This document shows positions 51,776 through 60,560 of a stretch of DNA of 64,000 nucleotides, piece after piece; position 1 is the stretch's first letter, and each line of letters starts with the position of its first letter. The stretch spans positions 28,612 through 92,611 of the forward strand of contig JAILHK010000028.1 in the NCBI GenBank assembly GCA_024695815.1. The letters run 5' to 3'. The DNA comes from Prevotella sp. Lineage in GTDB: Bacteria; Bacteroidota; Bacteroidia; Bacteroidales; Bacteroidaceae. A program made the position numbers and the translations under genes. Under the pieces are notes generated by a model. That model was not told where the DNA came from, ran no database searches, and worked only from the letters and a program-made list of their open reading frames with translations.

Positions 51776-52659
51776 GCCTGCGCAGCTTCTTCTATATCAA
51801 CAAGAGCGACCGTCGTATCATCCTGGCTCTTTTATTGCTAGGTCTTGTAGCCTTTGCCACCGTAGGTCTTCTCCAAGACGAAGAACCTACCGCGGCGTCC
51901 ACATCGTCAGCCGTCAAGTGGCGGGGTGGGGCGGGCCAACGGCAGAAGGCATCGTCGTACTATCAAGTAGAAGAGCGCCACATCGAGCATTTCCCGTTCG
52001 ACCCCAACACTGCCGACAGTACCCAACTGTTGCGCTTGGGTCTGTATCCCTGGCAAGTACGTAATATCTATCACTACCGGGCTTCGGGCGGTGTCTATCG
52101 CTCCAAGGCCGACTTTGGGCGCCTTTACGGACTCACCGTCAAGCAGTATCGCGAGCTTGAACCCTTTATCCGCATCTCTTCCGACTATCTTCCCGCTGCT
52201 ACGGCGGTGCCCGACGAGGTTGCCACGCGGCGCGACACCACGCGCTATACGGCGAAGCTACGCGAGGGTGAGACCATCAGTCTGAACCTTCTTGACACTG
52301 CTGCGTTGCAGCGTGTGCCCGGCATTGGCAGCTATTATGCCCGTCGTATCGTGGCCTACGGACAGCGCCTGGGCGGTTATGCCAGTGTTGAACAGTTGAA
52401 CGAGATTGACGATCTGCCAGCCGGCGTCAGCAAGTACCTGCGCATCACAGGTCAGGACCACATTCGCCAGCTGGCTGTCAACCGCCTGTCGCTCAACGAG
52501 CTGCGGCGCCATCCCTATATCAACTACTATCAAGCCCGAGCCATCATCGACTACCGTCGTCAGCACGGCACCATCACCGACCTGCAACAGCTCTCTCTGT
52601 TGCCCGACTTTCCGCCTGAGGCCATTGCCCGCCTGCGTCCCTACATCAGTTATCAGTAA
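51772..52659 (+). CDS. ComEA-like helix-hairpin-helix DNA-binding protein
   Basis: 295 aa. One membrane span at about 15-36 (RRIILALLLLGLVAFATVGLL), a polar linker, then three helix-hairpin-helix regions: FDPNTADSTQLLRLGLYPWQ (about 78-97), SLNLLDTAALQRVPGIGSYYARR (about 168-190) and LSLNELRRHPYINYYQARAI (about 240-260). In ComEA such motifs bind incoming DNA; Bacteroidetes members are longer, and a role in DNA uptake is inferred. Overlaps the NSS gene by 4 bases; no terminator is seen after it. Confidence 0.87.
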   Translation: MSLRSFFYINKSDRRIILALLLLGLVAFATVGLLQDEEPTAASTSSAVKWRGGAGQRQKASSYYQVEERHIEHFPFDPNTADSTQLLRLGLYPWQVRNIYHYRASGGVYRSKADFGRLYGLTVKQYRELEPFIRISSDYLPAATAVPDEVATRRDTTRYTAKLREGETISLNLLDTAALQRVPGIGSYYARRIVAYGQRLGGYASVEQLNEIDDLPAGVSKYLRITGQDHIRQLAVNRLSLNELRRHPYINYYQARAIIDYRRQHGTITDLQQLSLLPDFPPEAIARLRPYISYQ

Positions 52660-52688
52660 GTTGTGCAGAAAAAAATGCATGGTGTTTA

Positions 52689-52720
52689 TTTGGAAAGATA
52701 AATATTTTTTTGTACTTTTG
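52689..52720 (+). promoter_or_regulatory. Promoter (TTTG - 20 bp - TACTTTTG) of the 5'-nucleotidase-like gene
   Basis: TTTG 52689-52692 and TACTTTTG 52713-52720; leader about 25 bases. Confidence 0.75.
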
Positions 52721-52751
52721 CCACGTAATAACCTTTGCTATACGTGATTTA

Positions 52752-54344
52752 ATGGATAAGTCAAAGATATCTTTTGTACAGCAGTTTGTTGCAATACTTC
52801 TTTTGTGCTGCGCCTTTTCGGCCTGCAGTACCACAAAAGGATTGTCTTCAAAAACAAGTGTTTCCTCCACCGATAAAAGCATTGTCATCTTCTATGATAA
52901 CGATGTTCATGGTGGTATTGATGGCTATGCCAAGATTGCTGGGCTGCGCGATGCCGTGGCCCAGAGCGATACCGCGTGGGCTGCTGCTGTCAGTTGCGGC
53001 GACTACCTCTCTGGTGGCGTGGCTTGCACCTTGAAAGAGGGTTTGTATATTGCCAATATCATCTCTAGCACAGGCTACGATGTGCTGACGCTGGGCAACC
53101 ATGAGTTTGACTTTGGTGTACCCCGCCTCATGGAACTCGTGCCTCAGATGCACGCCCCCGTGGTATGTGCCAACCTGTATGACCAGCAGGGGAAGAATCC
53201 TCTGCTGCCAGCCTATGTTGTCAAGCAGTATGGCAACAAGCGTGTGGCATTCGTAGGTGTCACCACACCCGAGTCCATGACGCTCGAGGGCTATGCCTTC
53301 TACGACCTTGACGGTCGTCAGCTCTACGACCTTCGCACCGCCGATTTCTATCAGTTGGTGCAGCGCGTGGTTGACCAAGCACGTCGTGAGGGTGCCGACT
53401 ATGTGGTGGTGCTGTCGCATCTGGGCGAGGAAGATGGCGAAACGGGCATCACCTCTCACCGCCTGGTGGCTGCCACCCGTGGCATTGATGTGGTGCTCGA
53501 CGGACATACACACCATGTCTTCGTGCGCCAGGAGGTGCAAAATCTTGATGGTCAGCCAGTGCCCGTCACCCAGACCGGCACTCAGTTTGCCAATGTTGGA
53601 AAACTGGTCATCACCCGCGATGGTCACTTCGTTACGTCGCTACTGGCCAATGCTGCTATTCCTTACAGCAGCAAGAAGGTGACTGCCACCATTGATAGCG
53701 TGAAGACCGACATGCATGAGATTACCTCTCGCCAACTTTGTCAGATAGACTATGAGCTGACCATCAACGATGATAAGGGCGACAGGCTGTGCCGACTGGC
53801 CGAGACAAACCTCGGCGATCTGGTGGCTGATGCTTATGTCGATTTCCTGAAGTCCGATATTGGCTTGATGAACGGCGGCGGTCTTCGCAATAGCATCCCT
53901 GCCGGCAGCGTCGGCTATGGCGATGTGGTCAATGCGCTACCTTTTATAAATAGATTGTGCGAGATTGACGTCACCGGTCGGCAGCTGCTCGACATGCTGA
54001 CGAAGTGCACCTCCAGTCTGCCATTGGAAGATGGCTTCTTCCCTCATGTGTCAGGCATGACCTACACCGTTCATACCAAGCGACATGTCGTCACCGACGT
54101 GATGGTGCGCAACAGCCAGACGCAGGCCTTTGAGCCCTTGGCGTTGGACCGTCATTACCGCGTGGCCACCATCGACTATTATTCGCGTGGTGGCTTCTAC
54201 GACATGTTGAAGAGTTGCCCATTCCTTGTTTCAACAAAGGTGCTTAACCGTGATTGTGTGGCCGACTATATGCTCAAGCTCACACCAGCCGACATACAGC
54301 GCTACCGCACCTCACAACAACGTGTCACCATCGTCAACGATTGA
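52752..54344 (+). CDS. 5'-nucleotidase/2',3'-cyclic phosphodiesterase family lipoprotein
   Basis: 530 aa. Lipobox AFSAC at about residues 21-25. Calcineurin-like metallophosphatase domain (about 42-280) with FYDNDVHGGIDG, SCGDYLSGG, LGNHEFDFG and LDGHTHHVF metal ligands; 5'-nucleotidase C-terminal domain (about 330-500) with NLGDLVADAY, GLMNGGGLRNSI and SRGGFYD substrate residues. Anchored in the envelope, it would free nucleosides from extracellular nucleotides. The frame starts at 52710 but the promoter box covers that, so ATG 52752 is used. 63 bases precede the next gene. Confidence 0.92.
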   Translation: MDKSKISFVQQFVAILLLCCAFSACSTTKGLSSKTSVSSTDKSIVIFYDNDVHGGIDGYAKIAGLRDAVAQSDTAWAAAVSCGDYLSGGVACTLKEGLYIANIISSTGYDVLTLGNHEFDFGVPRLMELVPQMHAPVVCANLYDQQGKNPLLPAYVVKQYGNKRVAFVGVTTPESMTLEGYAFYDLDGRQLYDLRTADFYQLVQRVVDQARREGADYVVVLSHLGEEDGETGITSHRLVAATRGIDVVLDGHTHHVFVRQEVQNLDGQPVPVTQTGTQFANVGKLVITRDGHFVTSLLANAAIPYSSKKVTATIDSVKTDMHEITSRQLCQIDYELTINDDKGDRLCRLAETNLGDLVADAYVDFLKSDIGLMNGGGLRNSIPAGSVGYGDVVNALPFINRLCEIDVTGRQLLDMLTKCTSSLPLEDGFFPHVSGMTYTVHTKRHVVTDVMVRNSQTQAFEPLALDRHYRVATIDYYSRGGFYDMLKSCPFLVSTKVLNRDCVADYMLKLTPADIQRYRTSQQRVTIVND

Positions 54345-54407
54345 TTTTTCTGCGGTTTCATCGGTAAATATAGTTATTCATCCAACCTTCAGAGCTCCTT
54401 ATTACAA

Positions 54408-56027
54408 ATGAAACAAAACCTTACCACAATATCGAAACACATCTTTCAAGATATGCTCCGTTCATGCATCCTGCTGACGCCTGTTGTCGTCATGACCATG
54501 ATGGCGGGGTGCGCTGGCTGCAACTCCGAGCATCCGACACACAAGCCACAAGCGTCCGACACACTCTACACTCGCGAGGCTGCCATGAGAATCTATGGCT
54601 ATCAGCCCGAACGCGCCTTGCAGATTCTGGACTCTGCCGTCATCGTGGGCAATCTGAAAGACTGGCAGGCCGACCAGTATCGTGCACGCATCTATAGCTC
54701 AACACAGATGTACGACGAGGCCGACTCGCTACTTGGCGGCACGGTCAATGCGCGCCTCGACAAGGCACGCAGAATCGGCGAGCGACTGCTGAAAAACGAC
54801 TCTATCAAGGCCGATAAACGCAACTTGCTCGACGTGCTCGAGGTGCTGTGCAACACAGCTCGCATGCAGAACGACACCACCCGCTGGATTCGTCGTTCGC
54901 GCCAGTATGTGGCCCTGTGCCATCTGATGGGACCCGATCAGCAGACCAACGCACTGCGCACCGAGGCTGAGATTGGTGCGGCACTCTGTGCTATGGGGCG
55001 CCATGCTGAGGGTATGGCCAAGATGGACAGCGTGATCTACGAACTGGAGGCTACCTTCCACAGCGAGCACGACCGCAGTGCCTTCAACGAGCTCGATGCG
55101 CTTATTATTGCCTGCAAACGAAAGATTGTGCAGTTGGGCAACAACGAACGGTACAACGAGACACTGCCGTTGGCACGTCTGATTCTGGAGCATCTCGACG
55201 ACTATGAGCAGTATCCCGATGCCTATCACGACGGGTGCGATCGCGAACCCGAGACCGACGATGAGCGCGCTGATTATATCCGGTTCTACCGTGCTCAGGC
55301 ACAAAACTATATTGCTGCGGCCTACACCTCGCTGGGCGATCAGGGCAACATGCTTGCTGCTTTCGAAAAAATTGAGGAGGGTGTCAGAAAGGCTACAGCC
55401 CGCGAGCACCTTGCCTATTATCAGGCTTTGCAGCAGCGCATCGAGACAGAACACCAGCAAGATATAGCACGAAAGGCTATGTATTTTTCTGCCTGTATTG
55501 GTGTGTTGTCTATATTGCTGGTCTGCTTTGTTGTGGTTGTGGTGTTCAAAAACAGGGCTATCAGTCGTAAGAACACGATTCTGGCTCAGCAGATTGCAGA
55601 AACGGCCAATTACCGTGAGAAGTATTGGGAGAACAAGCGAACAGAAGATGGGCTGCCGTCAGAGGAGACAGATGCTGATGCGTTGACCGACGAGCAACTC
55701 TTCATGCGTATCAACGAGGTCATTGTGCGAGAAAAACTGTTTCTTAACCCTCGCTTTGAACGTCAGATTATCATGGAGCGCTTCGGTCTGTCAAAGGATC
55801 GTGTGGGCAGCATCTTTTCTAAAGGCAGCAAGTATGGTCGAATCAGCAACTACCTGCAGCTACTTCGTCTTGACTATTCTGCCATGTTGCTGGTGACCAA
55901 TCCCGACATGAGCATCGTACAGGTAGCTGCTGACAGCGGTTTCAGCAGCCCCTCGTATTTCAGTACCAGTTTCCGCCAGCATTTCAGCATGAGTCCCTTG
56001 GATTTCAGGCGCAATGCGTTGAAATGA
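54408..56027 (+). CDS. Membrane-bound TPR-AraC transcriptional regulator
   Basis: 539 aa. N-terminal membrane anchor (about 18-36; GCAGC there may be a lipobox), an exported helical, TPR-like region (about 55-355; EAEIGAALCAMGRHAEGMAK), a membrane span at about 362-384 (FSACIGVLSILLVCFVVVVVF), and a cytosolic C-terminal AraC domain (about 435-539) ending DSGFSSPSYFSTSFRQHFSMSP. It resembles regulators in Bacteroidetes that pair an exported TPR sensor with an HTH and lack kinase domains. Target unknown; adjacent to the nucleotidase gene. Confidence 0.88.
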   Translation: MKQNLTTISKHIFQDMLRSCILLTPVVVMTMMAGCAGCNSEHPTHKPQASDTLYTREAAMRIYGYQPERALQILDSAVIVGNLKDWQADQYRARIYSSTQMYDEADSLLGGTVNARLDKARRIGERLLKNDSIKADKRNLLDVLEVLCNTARMQNDTTRWIRRSRQYVALCHLMGPDQQTNALRTEAEIGAALCAMGRHAEGMAKMDSVIYELEATFHSEHDRSAFNELDALIIACKRKIVQLGNNERYNETLPLARLILEHLDDYEQYPDAYHDGCDREPETDDERADYIRFYRAQAQNYIAAAYTSLGDQGNMLAAFEKIEEGVRKATAREHLAYYQALQQRIETEHQQDIARKAMYFSACIGVLSILLVCFVVVVVFKNRAISRKNTILAQQIAETANYREKYWENKRTEDGLPSEETDADALTDEQLFMRINEVIVREKLFLNPRFERQIIMERFGLSKDRVGSIFSKGSKYGRISNYLQLLRLDYSAMLLVTNPDMSIVQVAADSGFSSPSYFSTSFRQHFSMSPLDFRRNALK

Positions 56028-56110
56028 ATGTCTAAGCAAGACTAAGGGGCGTGCATGACCGCGTTGCGGACCTCCTTTTTATGCGTGCTGATATCGTTAA
56101 TTTATCGATG

Positions 56111-56138
56111 AAACCGTCAAAAATTGACGGTTTTTGTT
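56111..56138 (+). terminator. Intrinsic terminator downstream of the TPR-AraC gene
   Basis: AAACCGTCAA pairs perfectly with TTGACGGTTT around three A, then a T-tract. Confidence 0.9.
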
Positions 56139-56290
56139 CTTTTCTCGCTATTCTAATTATACCTTTCGGCCTTTCGTCTTCAATTTGCGCTTAAACCTCC
56201 CTTTTCGGTTCTCTGGACACTGTTAAAATTTAGTTTTTGTCCGAAATCCATTTAAATCTTGTCTTTTTGAAAAGATTATTTTGTTTTACT

Positions 56291-56322
56291 CTTGCAAAAT
56301 AGAATTTTTATATCTATCTTTG
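56291..56322 (+). promoter_or_regulatory. Orphan promoter (TTG - 20 bp - TATCTTTG)
   Basis: CTTG ending 56294 and TATCTTTG 56315-56322. No coding gene starts downstream on this strand before 57985, so it points to the small RNA candidate. Confidence 0.65.
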
Positions 56323-56327
56323 TTGCG

Positions 56328-56472
56328 CAGTGCAAGATACCATTGCAACTAACATTCATCAGAAGATTCACCACCCTGGGTGTGACAACGACATAATATA
56401 ACATATCTTTACCTATATAAAAGAAGGCGACAATAGGAGTAGTAAACATCCCATTGCTGCCTTCTTGTTTAT
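56328..56472 (+). ncRNA. Candidate small RNA between the TPR-AraC and histidine-kinase genes
   Basis: About 145 bases with a consensus promoter and a closing terminator. Hairpins: TGCAA/TTGCA (56331-56348 region), TCAC-c-ACC CTG GGT-GTGA (near 56368-56386), and the final AAGAAGGC/GCCTTCTT stem with T-rich tail (56421-56470). No open frame with a start of useful length is present. The rest of the 441-bp gap (56028-56290) holds only the terminator at 56111-56138 and AT-rich sequence. Confidence 0.45.
56421..56470. terminator. Bidirectional terminator at the end of the histidine-kinase gene
   Basis: AAGAAGGC pairs with GCCTTCTT, with ACAATAGG and CCCATTGC pairing further in. On the minus strand the stem is followed by TTTAT; it sits 3 bases past the kinase stop. 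Confidence 0.75.
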
Positions 56473-57341
56473 GAGCGATTCTGGAGTGACAGGATAAAGG
56501 TGACGTGACATCCTGAATGTGGCGTGTCTGCAAGTTCGAGTAAGCCGCCTTGTTGTATCATCATGCGGCGACTCAGGGAAAGACCAATCCCACTGCCGCT
56601 ACGCTTCGTTGTGAAGAAAGGTACAAAGAGCGACTGGCGGTTCTCTGCTGGAATGGGCATACCGTCGTTGCTGATATAGAGTAGGATGTTGTTGGGCTTC
56701 TCATGAGCCTCTGTTTCAATGTCGATCTTTTTTGCGTCAGCCTCAATGGCATTCTTGACCAGGTTCATGAGTACTTGTCGAAGCATGCCGGCATCGGCAA
56801 TTATGGTCAGGTCTTTCGTTATGTCTATATTCCAAGTTAACTGTGGATAGGTTTTCCTAATATCTTCAATCATGGCGCCCAGGTTGACATTGCTTACCTT
56901 GGGCTTCTCCAACTCCGACATCTTGCGGTAGTTAACCACAAAGTTGCTCATGTGTTTTGACGTTTCAAAGATGGCGCGAATGCCATCCTCGAGTGGTGTC
57001 CCCTTCACGTCCTCTCGGTTCATTAGCGATTGGCTGATACTCGTGATGGGCGCAGTGGCATTCATCATCTCGTGAGTCAGCACGCGGGTCAGTCGTTCCC
57101 ATGACTCCACTTCGTTTTGATTCACCTGCTGACGAATGGTTTCCCCTAATTGGTTCAGTGTTTCCTGCATGGCTCGTTCCCCGAAGAACATACCATGTGT
57201 AGGTATGCGAAATGTGAAGTCTCGGTTACGGATGGCTTCCTGCATCAGGTGGGCGCGAAGGCGTAGCTTATGCTGGTGGTGGACAAACCATGCCACCATC
57301 GACGCGCATCCAACACCTATTATGATATATAGCCAGGTCAT
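56469..57341 (-). CDS. Sensor histidine kinase (NtrB-like, short sensor)
   Basis: 290 aa. One membrane span at about 3-20, no periplasmic sensor worth the name, then H-box RVLTHEMMNATAPI (His about 90), N-box LVKNAIEADAKK, and ATP-lid motifs ISNDGMPIPAENR and TTKRSGSGIGLSLSRRMM. Typical members have a second span and a longer N-terminal part; this one is short, so it may sense something within or inside the membrane. Starts inside the regulator's stop (ATGA overlap at 57338-57341). Confidence 0.92.
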   Translation of the reverse strand: MTWLYIIIGVGCASMVAWFVHHQHKLRLRAHLMQEAIRNRDFTFRIPTHGMFFGERAMQETLNQLGETIRQQVNQNEVESWERLTRVLTHEMMNATAPITSISQSLMNREDVKGTPLEDGIRAIFETSKHMSNFVVNYRKMSELEKPKVSNVNLGAMIEDIRKTYPQLTWNIDITKDLTIIADAGMLRQVLMNLVKNAIEADAKKIDIETEAHEKPNNILLYISNDGMPIPAENRQSLFVPFFTTKRSGSGIGLSLSRRMMIQQGGLLELADTPHSGCHVTFILSLQNRS

Positions 57342-57862
57342 AGCCGCTTTATCTTGTTGTAGAGCGTCTGTCGGGTGATACCCAGAATCTCTGCAGCCTG
57401 TGTGAGGTTACCATGACAATGGTCGATGGTACGGCGAATATGCTCCTTTTCCATTTCATCGAGACTCACAATCTCATTGCGCATGTCAAGAACATCCTTC
57501 AACTTGTGCACCAGTTCGTCATTATCCCATGGCTTGGTAATGAAGTCCGAAGCACCGTTCTTTAGCCCCTTTACCGCCAGGTTGACATCAGCATAGGCTG
57601 TCAGCAATACGATTGGCGTTTCAGGATGCTGCTTGCGAATGGCACGCAGCCAGAATAATCCTTCAGTACCATTATTGACACCAAGCGTGAAGTTCATGTC
57701 AAGCAGCACTATGTCAACAGGCTGCTGAGCCATCATTTTCAGAATGTCATTGGGCTGGCTGGTGGTCAGTACATGTTCAAAAGTGCTGTCCAGCAAATAG
57801 CGCATCGCTGTCAGAATAGAAACGTTGTCGTCTGCGATAAGTATGGTTCCGTACTTGTTCAT
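57338..57862 (-). CDS. Response regulator: receiver plus Fis-type HTH, no AAA+ domain
   Basis: 174 aa. Receiver domain (about 5-120) with acidic pocket ADDN, phospho-acceptor Asp55 in VLLDMNF, TAYAD and KPWDN; then a Fis-type helix-turn-helix (about 132-174: IRRTIDHCHGNLTQAAEILG). The receiver sequence DMNFTLGVNNGTEGLFWLR is of the kind seen in Bacteroidetes NtrC-like proteins, but the sigma-54-activating AAA+ domain is missing, as in the PrrA/RegA type. ATG 57862 lies 4 bases past a -7 box, so the message is leaderless. Divergent from the efflux operon, its likely target. Confidence 0.92.
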   Translation of the reverse strand: MNKYGTILIADDNVSILTAMRYLLDSTFEHVLTTSQPNDILKMMAQQPVDIVLLDMNFTLGVNNGTEGLFWLRAIRKQHPETPIVLLTAYADVNLAVKGLKNGASDFITKPWDNDELVHKLKDVLDMRNEIVSLDEMEKEHIRRTIDHCHGNLTQAAEILGITRQTLYNKIKRL

Positions 57863-57866
57863 GTTG

Positions 57867-57874
57867 CAAAAGTA
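57867..57874 (-). promoter_or_regulatory. -7 box (TACTTTTG) of the two-component operon
   Basis: Perfect TAnnTTTG on the minus strand, 4 bases before the ATG. Confidence 0.7.
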
Positions 57875-57972
57875 ATCATTTCCCGTCAATAAATCATACG
57901 TTCAACTGTATAATTTTTAGACGTTTTGCTCTTCTGCGCTGGAAAAAGTATGGCGGTATTAAGTAAAAGAAT

Positions 57973-57980
57973 TAACTTTG
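57973..57980 (+). promoter_or_regulatory. -7 box (TAACTTTG) of the tolC-hlyD-permease operon
   Basis: Perfect TAnnTTTG, 4 bases before the ATG at 57985; no sigma-54 type GG/GC pair was seen in the 110-bp divergent gap. Confidence 0.7.
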
Positions 57981-57984
57981 CGGT

Positions 57985-59304
57985 ATGAAAAAGACGATGA
58001 TTGCGCTATTGATAATGACATCGGTGCACGTTGCGGCTCAGGAGAAATGGACGATGCAACAGTGTATGCAGTATGCTGTTGCACATAATCATGAAGTGAA
58101 ACGAGCAGAGCTGGAACTTGACAGCTACAAGGCTGCCAAGACAAGTGCCATCGGACGCTTCCTGCCTGCTGTTGATGCAGGCATCGGCGTCCAGTATAAT
58201 TTTGGTCGTGCTATTGATCCTGAGACCAATGGCTATACGGATGTCAGTACCTTTTATAATGATTACTCCCTACACACCTCGCTGCCCGTCTTTGATGGCT
58301 TCAGTCGCTTGCATGTCTTGAAAGCGGCAAAGGCTGGTGAATTGATGGGACGTGCCGCCCTGCGGAAACAGCAGGATCAGACAGCACTCAGTACACTTCA
58401 GGCCTATACCAATGTGGTCTATTACGAAGGATTGGTGAAGATGGCCGAAGAGAAGGTGGAGGAAACGGAGCTCCTGCTAAAACAGATACATCTGTTGGAG
58501 GAGGTGGGACGCAAGAGTGCAGCCGATGTTGCACAGGTAGAGTCGCAGAAAGCCGAGGCAGACTATGAGTTGACCCGCCAGCAGAACCTTTTCTCCTTGG
58601 CCATGTTGGAGTTGAGAAAAGAAATGGGAGTCTCTCTCTCGTCCTCCGAAGCAGATACCATTGTATTGGCTCCTATGGAGTTCATTGACTCAACCGATAG
58701 GGTAATCGAAGCCCCCTCAGGGATTGTGGGAGGGCCGTCTGTAGATGTTGCCCGCTATCAGGTACAAGTCTCTAAACACGAGTGGCGTCAGGCCCGTGCC
58801 GCGCTTCTTCCTGCTCTCTCGCTAAGTGCGGGTCTGAACACCACTTATTTTCATACCCTTCATTCCAGTGTAGGCCAGTCTTTCCGCAGTCAGTTTAAGA
58901 ACAATATGGGTGAGTATGTTGGTGCTACATTGAGTATCCCCTTGTTTAATCGCTTGCAGACTGTCAGCAATATCCGCAAAGCCAAGAACAACTATCGAAT
59001 GGCTTGTGAGTCTTTCGAACAGACACGGTTGGAACTGGAGAAACTCGCTTGGGAGGCCTGGCACGACTGGCAAGCCTATCAGAAACAGACGGAACAGATG
59101 AAACACAAGGTTGAGGCCGACAGCTTGGCTTACCAACTGACGCGCCGACAGTTTGAGGAAGGCCTTAGCACAGCTATTGACTTGCGGACGACTTCAGCAC
59201 AGTTGCTTAATTCTAAAGCCACACTGCTTCAGTGTCAGTTGATGACTATTGTCAAAGAACAATTAATAAGATATTATAGAGGTGAAACAATATGGACAGA
59301 GTAA
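57985..59304 (+). CDS. TolC-family outer membrane efflux protein
   Basis: 439 aa. Signal peptide 1-18 (ending HVAA). Two OEP repeats: KWTMQQCMQYAVAHNHEV (about 21-38) opens the first; the second begins near 235. The long helical segments carry heptads (KMAEEKVEETELLLKQIHLLEE). Forms the outer-membrane exit duct for the HlyD/MacB-type transporter encoded next. The stop codon lies 13 bases inside the adaptor gene. Confidence 0.93.
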   Translation: MKKTMIALLIMTSVHVAAQEKWTMQQCMQYAVAHNHEVKRAELELDSYKAAKTSAIGRFLPAVDAGIGVQYNFGRAIDPETNGYTDVSTFYNDYSLHTSLPVFDGFSRLHVLKAAKAGELMGRAALRKQQDQTALSTLQAYTNVVYYEGLVKMAEEKVEETELLLKQIHLLEEVGRKSAADVAQVESQKAEADYELTRQQNLFSLAMLELRKEMGVSLSSSEADTIVLAPMEFIDSTDRVIEAPSGIVGGPSVDVARYQVQVSKHEWRQARAALLPALSLSAGLNTTYFHTLHSSVGQSFRSQFKNNMGEYVGATLSIPLFNRLQTVSNIRKAKNNYRMACESFEQTRLELEKLAWEAWHDWQAYQKQTEQMKHKVEADSLAYQLTRRQFEEGLSTAIDLRTTSAQLLNSKATLLQCQLMTIVKEQLIRYYRGETIWTE

Positions 59305-60545
59305 TCGAAAAGACAAGAACTCAGCGCCTGATGAAGCACTGGCCCTATGCGGTTGGTGGCTGTCTGGTATTACTTATTGTTGGTTGGTTGCTGTTTGGTA
59401 ACCATGCTTCCACGCTTCGAGTGAATAAGGATGACCTGACCATCAGCGACGTGCAGAGTGCAGAGTTTAAGGACTATGTCCGTACCAACGGACAAGTGAT
59501 GCCTATTCAGGTGGTTCAGATATCGCCAGAGGAAGGTGGCATCGTGATGGAGAAGGTGGTTGAGGAGGGTGCGATGGTACACAAGGGTGATGTCATCGTT
59601 CGTTTGAGCAATTCAAGCCTCGACTTACAGATTCTAAATGCCGAAGCCGAACTTGCCGAAAAGCAGAACCTATTAAGAAATACGCAAGTCGCCATGCAGC
59701 AAGACCGGCTGAACAATCAGACGGAACAGGCACAGCTGGATATGGATACTCAGCGCAAGCAGCGCACCTACGAGCAGAACGAACGTCTCTATGGTGAGAA
59801 GTTGATAAGCAAGGAGGATTATCTTCGTTCGCAAGAGGACTATCAGCTCTCTGCCAAGAAACGCTCGCTGGTGACAAAGCGCCTGAAGCAGGACTCTATC
59901 TATCGCACCGTTCAGATGGATCAGATGGAGGATAACCTGCAGAACATGCGTAAGAATGTGGTGCTGGTTCGACAGCGTAAGGACAAGCTCGAGATTCGCT
60001 CTGCCATCGATGGCGAGCTGGGGCTGCTCGATGTGGAACTGGGACAGAGCATCCAGCCGGGGCAGAAGATTGGCCAGCTGAATGATTTGTCTGATTATAA
60101 GGTGCAGGCCATGATCGACGAACACTATATCGACCGTGTGCGCCAAGGACTTACGGCCACCTTCACGCGCAACAACAAGCAATATCAGCTGCAGGTACGC
60201 AAGGTATATCCGGAGGTGCGCGATGGCAAGTTCCGCTGCGATTTCATCTTCAAAGGTGAACGTCCGGAGAACATCCGTTCTGGTCAGACCTATTACATCG
60301 ACCTCGAACTGGGACAGCCTGAACAGGCTTTGATCATCCCTCGTGGCACCTTCTTCCAGACCACAGGCGGACAGTGGATATTCGTACTTGACAAAAACGG
60401 AGAAAAAGCCTATCGCCGCAATATCCGCATCGGTCGCCAAAATCCGCAGTATTACGAGGTACTTGAAGGACTGGAACCTGGCGAACGTGTTGTCACCAGT
60501 GGTTACGAGGCATTCAAGGATAATGAGGTGTTAGTGATTAAATAA
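59292..60545 (+). CDS. Periplasmic adaptor (HlyD/MacA family)
   Basis: 417 aa. One membrane span at about 18-36, lipoyl-like half (ISPEEGGIVMEKVVEEGAMVHKGDVIVRL, around 75-105, quoted in part), a long coiled-coil hairpin (about 108-235), then beta-barrel and membrane-proximal domains (PRGTFFQTTGGQWIFVLD, GEKAYRRNIRIG). Links the inner-membrane permease with the TolC duct. Overlaps the tolC gene by 13 bases. Confidence 0.93.
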   Translation: MDRVIEKTRTQRLMKHWPYAVGGCLVLLIVGWLLFGNHASTLRVNKDDLTISDVQSAEFKDYVRTNGQVMPIQVVQISPEEGGIVMEKVVEEGAMVHKGDVIVRLSNSSLDLQILNAEAELAEKQNLLRNTQVAMQQDRLNNQTEQAQLDMDTQRKQRTYEQNERLYGEKLISKEDYLRSQEDYQLSAKKRSLVTKRLKQDSIYRTVQMDQMEDNLQNMRKNVVLVRQRKDKLEIRSAIDGELGLLDVELGQSIQPGQKIGQLNDLSDYKVQAMIDEHYIDRVRQGLTATFTRNNKQYQLQVRKVYPEVRDGKFRCDFIFKGERPENIRSGQTYYIDLELGQPEQALIIPRGTFFQTTGGQWIFVLDKNGEKAYRRNIRIGRQNPQYYEVLEGLEPGERVVTSGYEAFKDNEVLVIK

Positions 60546-60560
60546 ACAAGGTATTACGAT

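Noticed and set aside
57863..57984. Sigma-54 promoter for the efflux operon
   Set aside because: No GG-N10-GC element was found and the regulator lacks the AAA+ domain needed to activate sigma-54.
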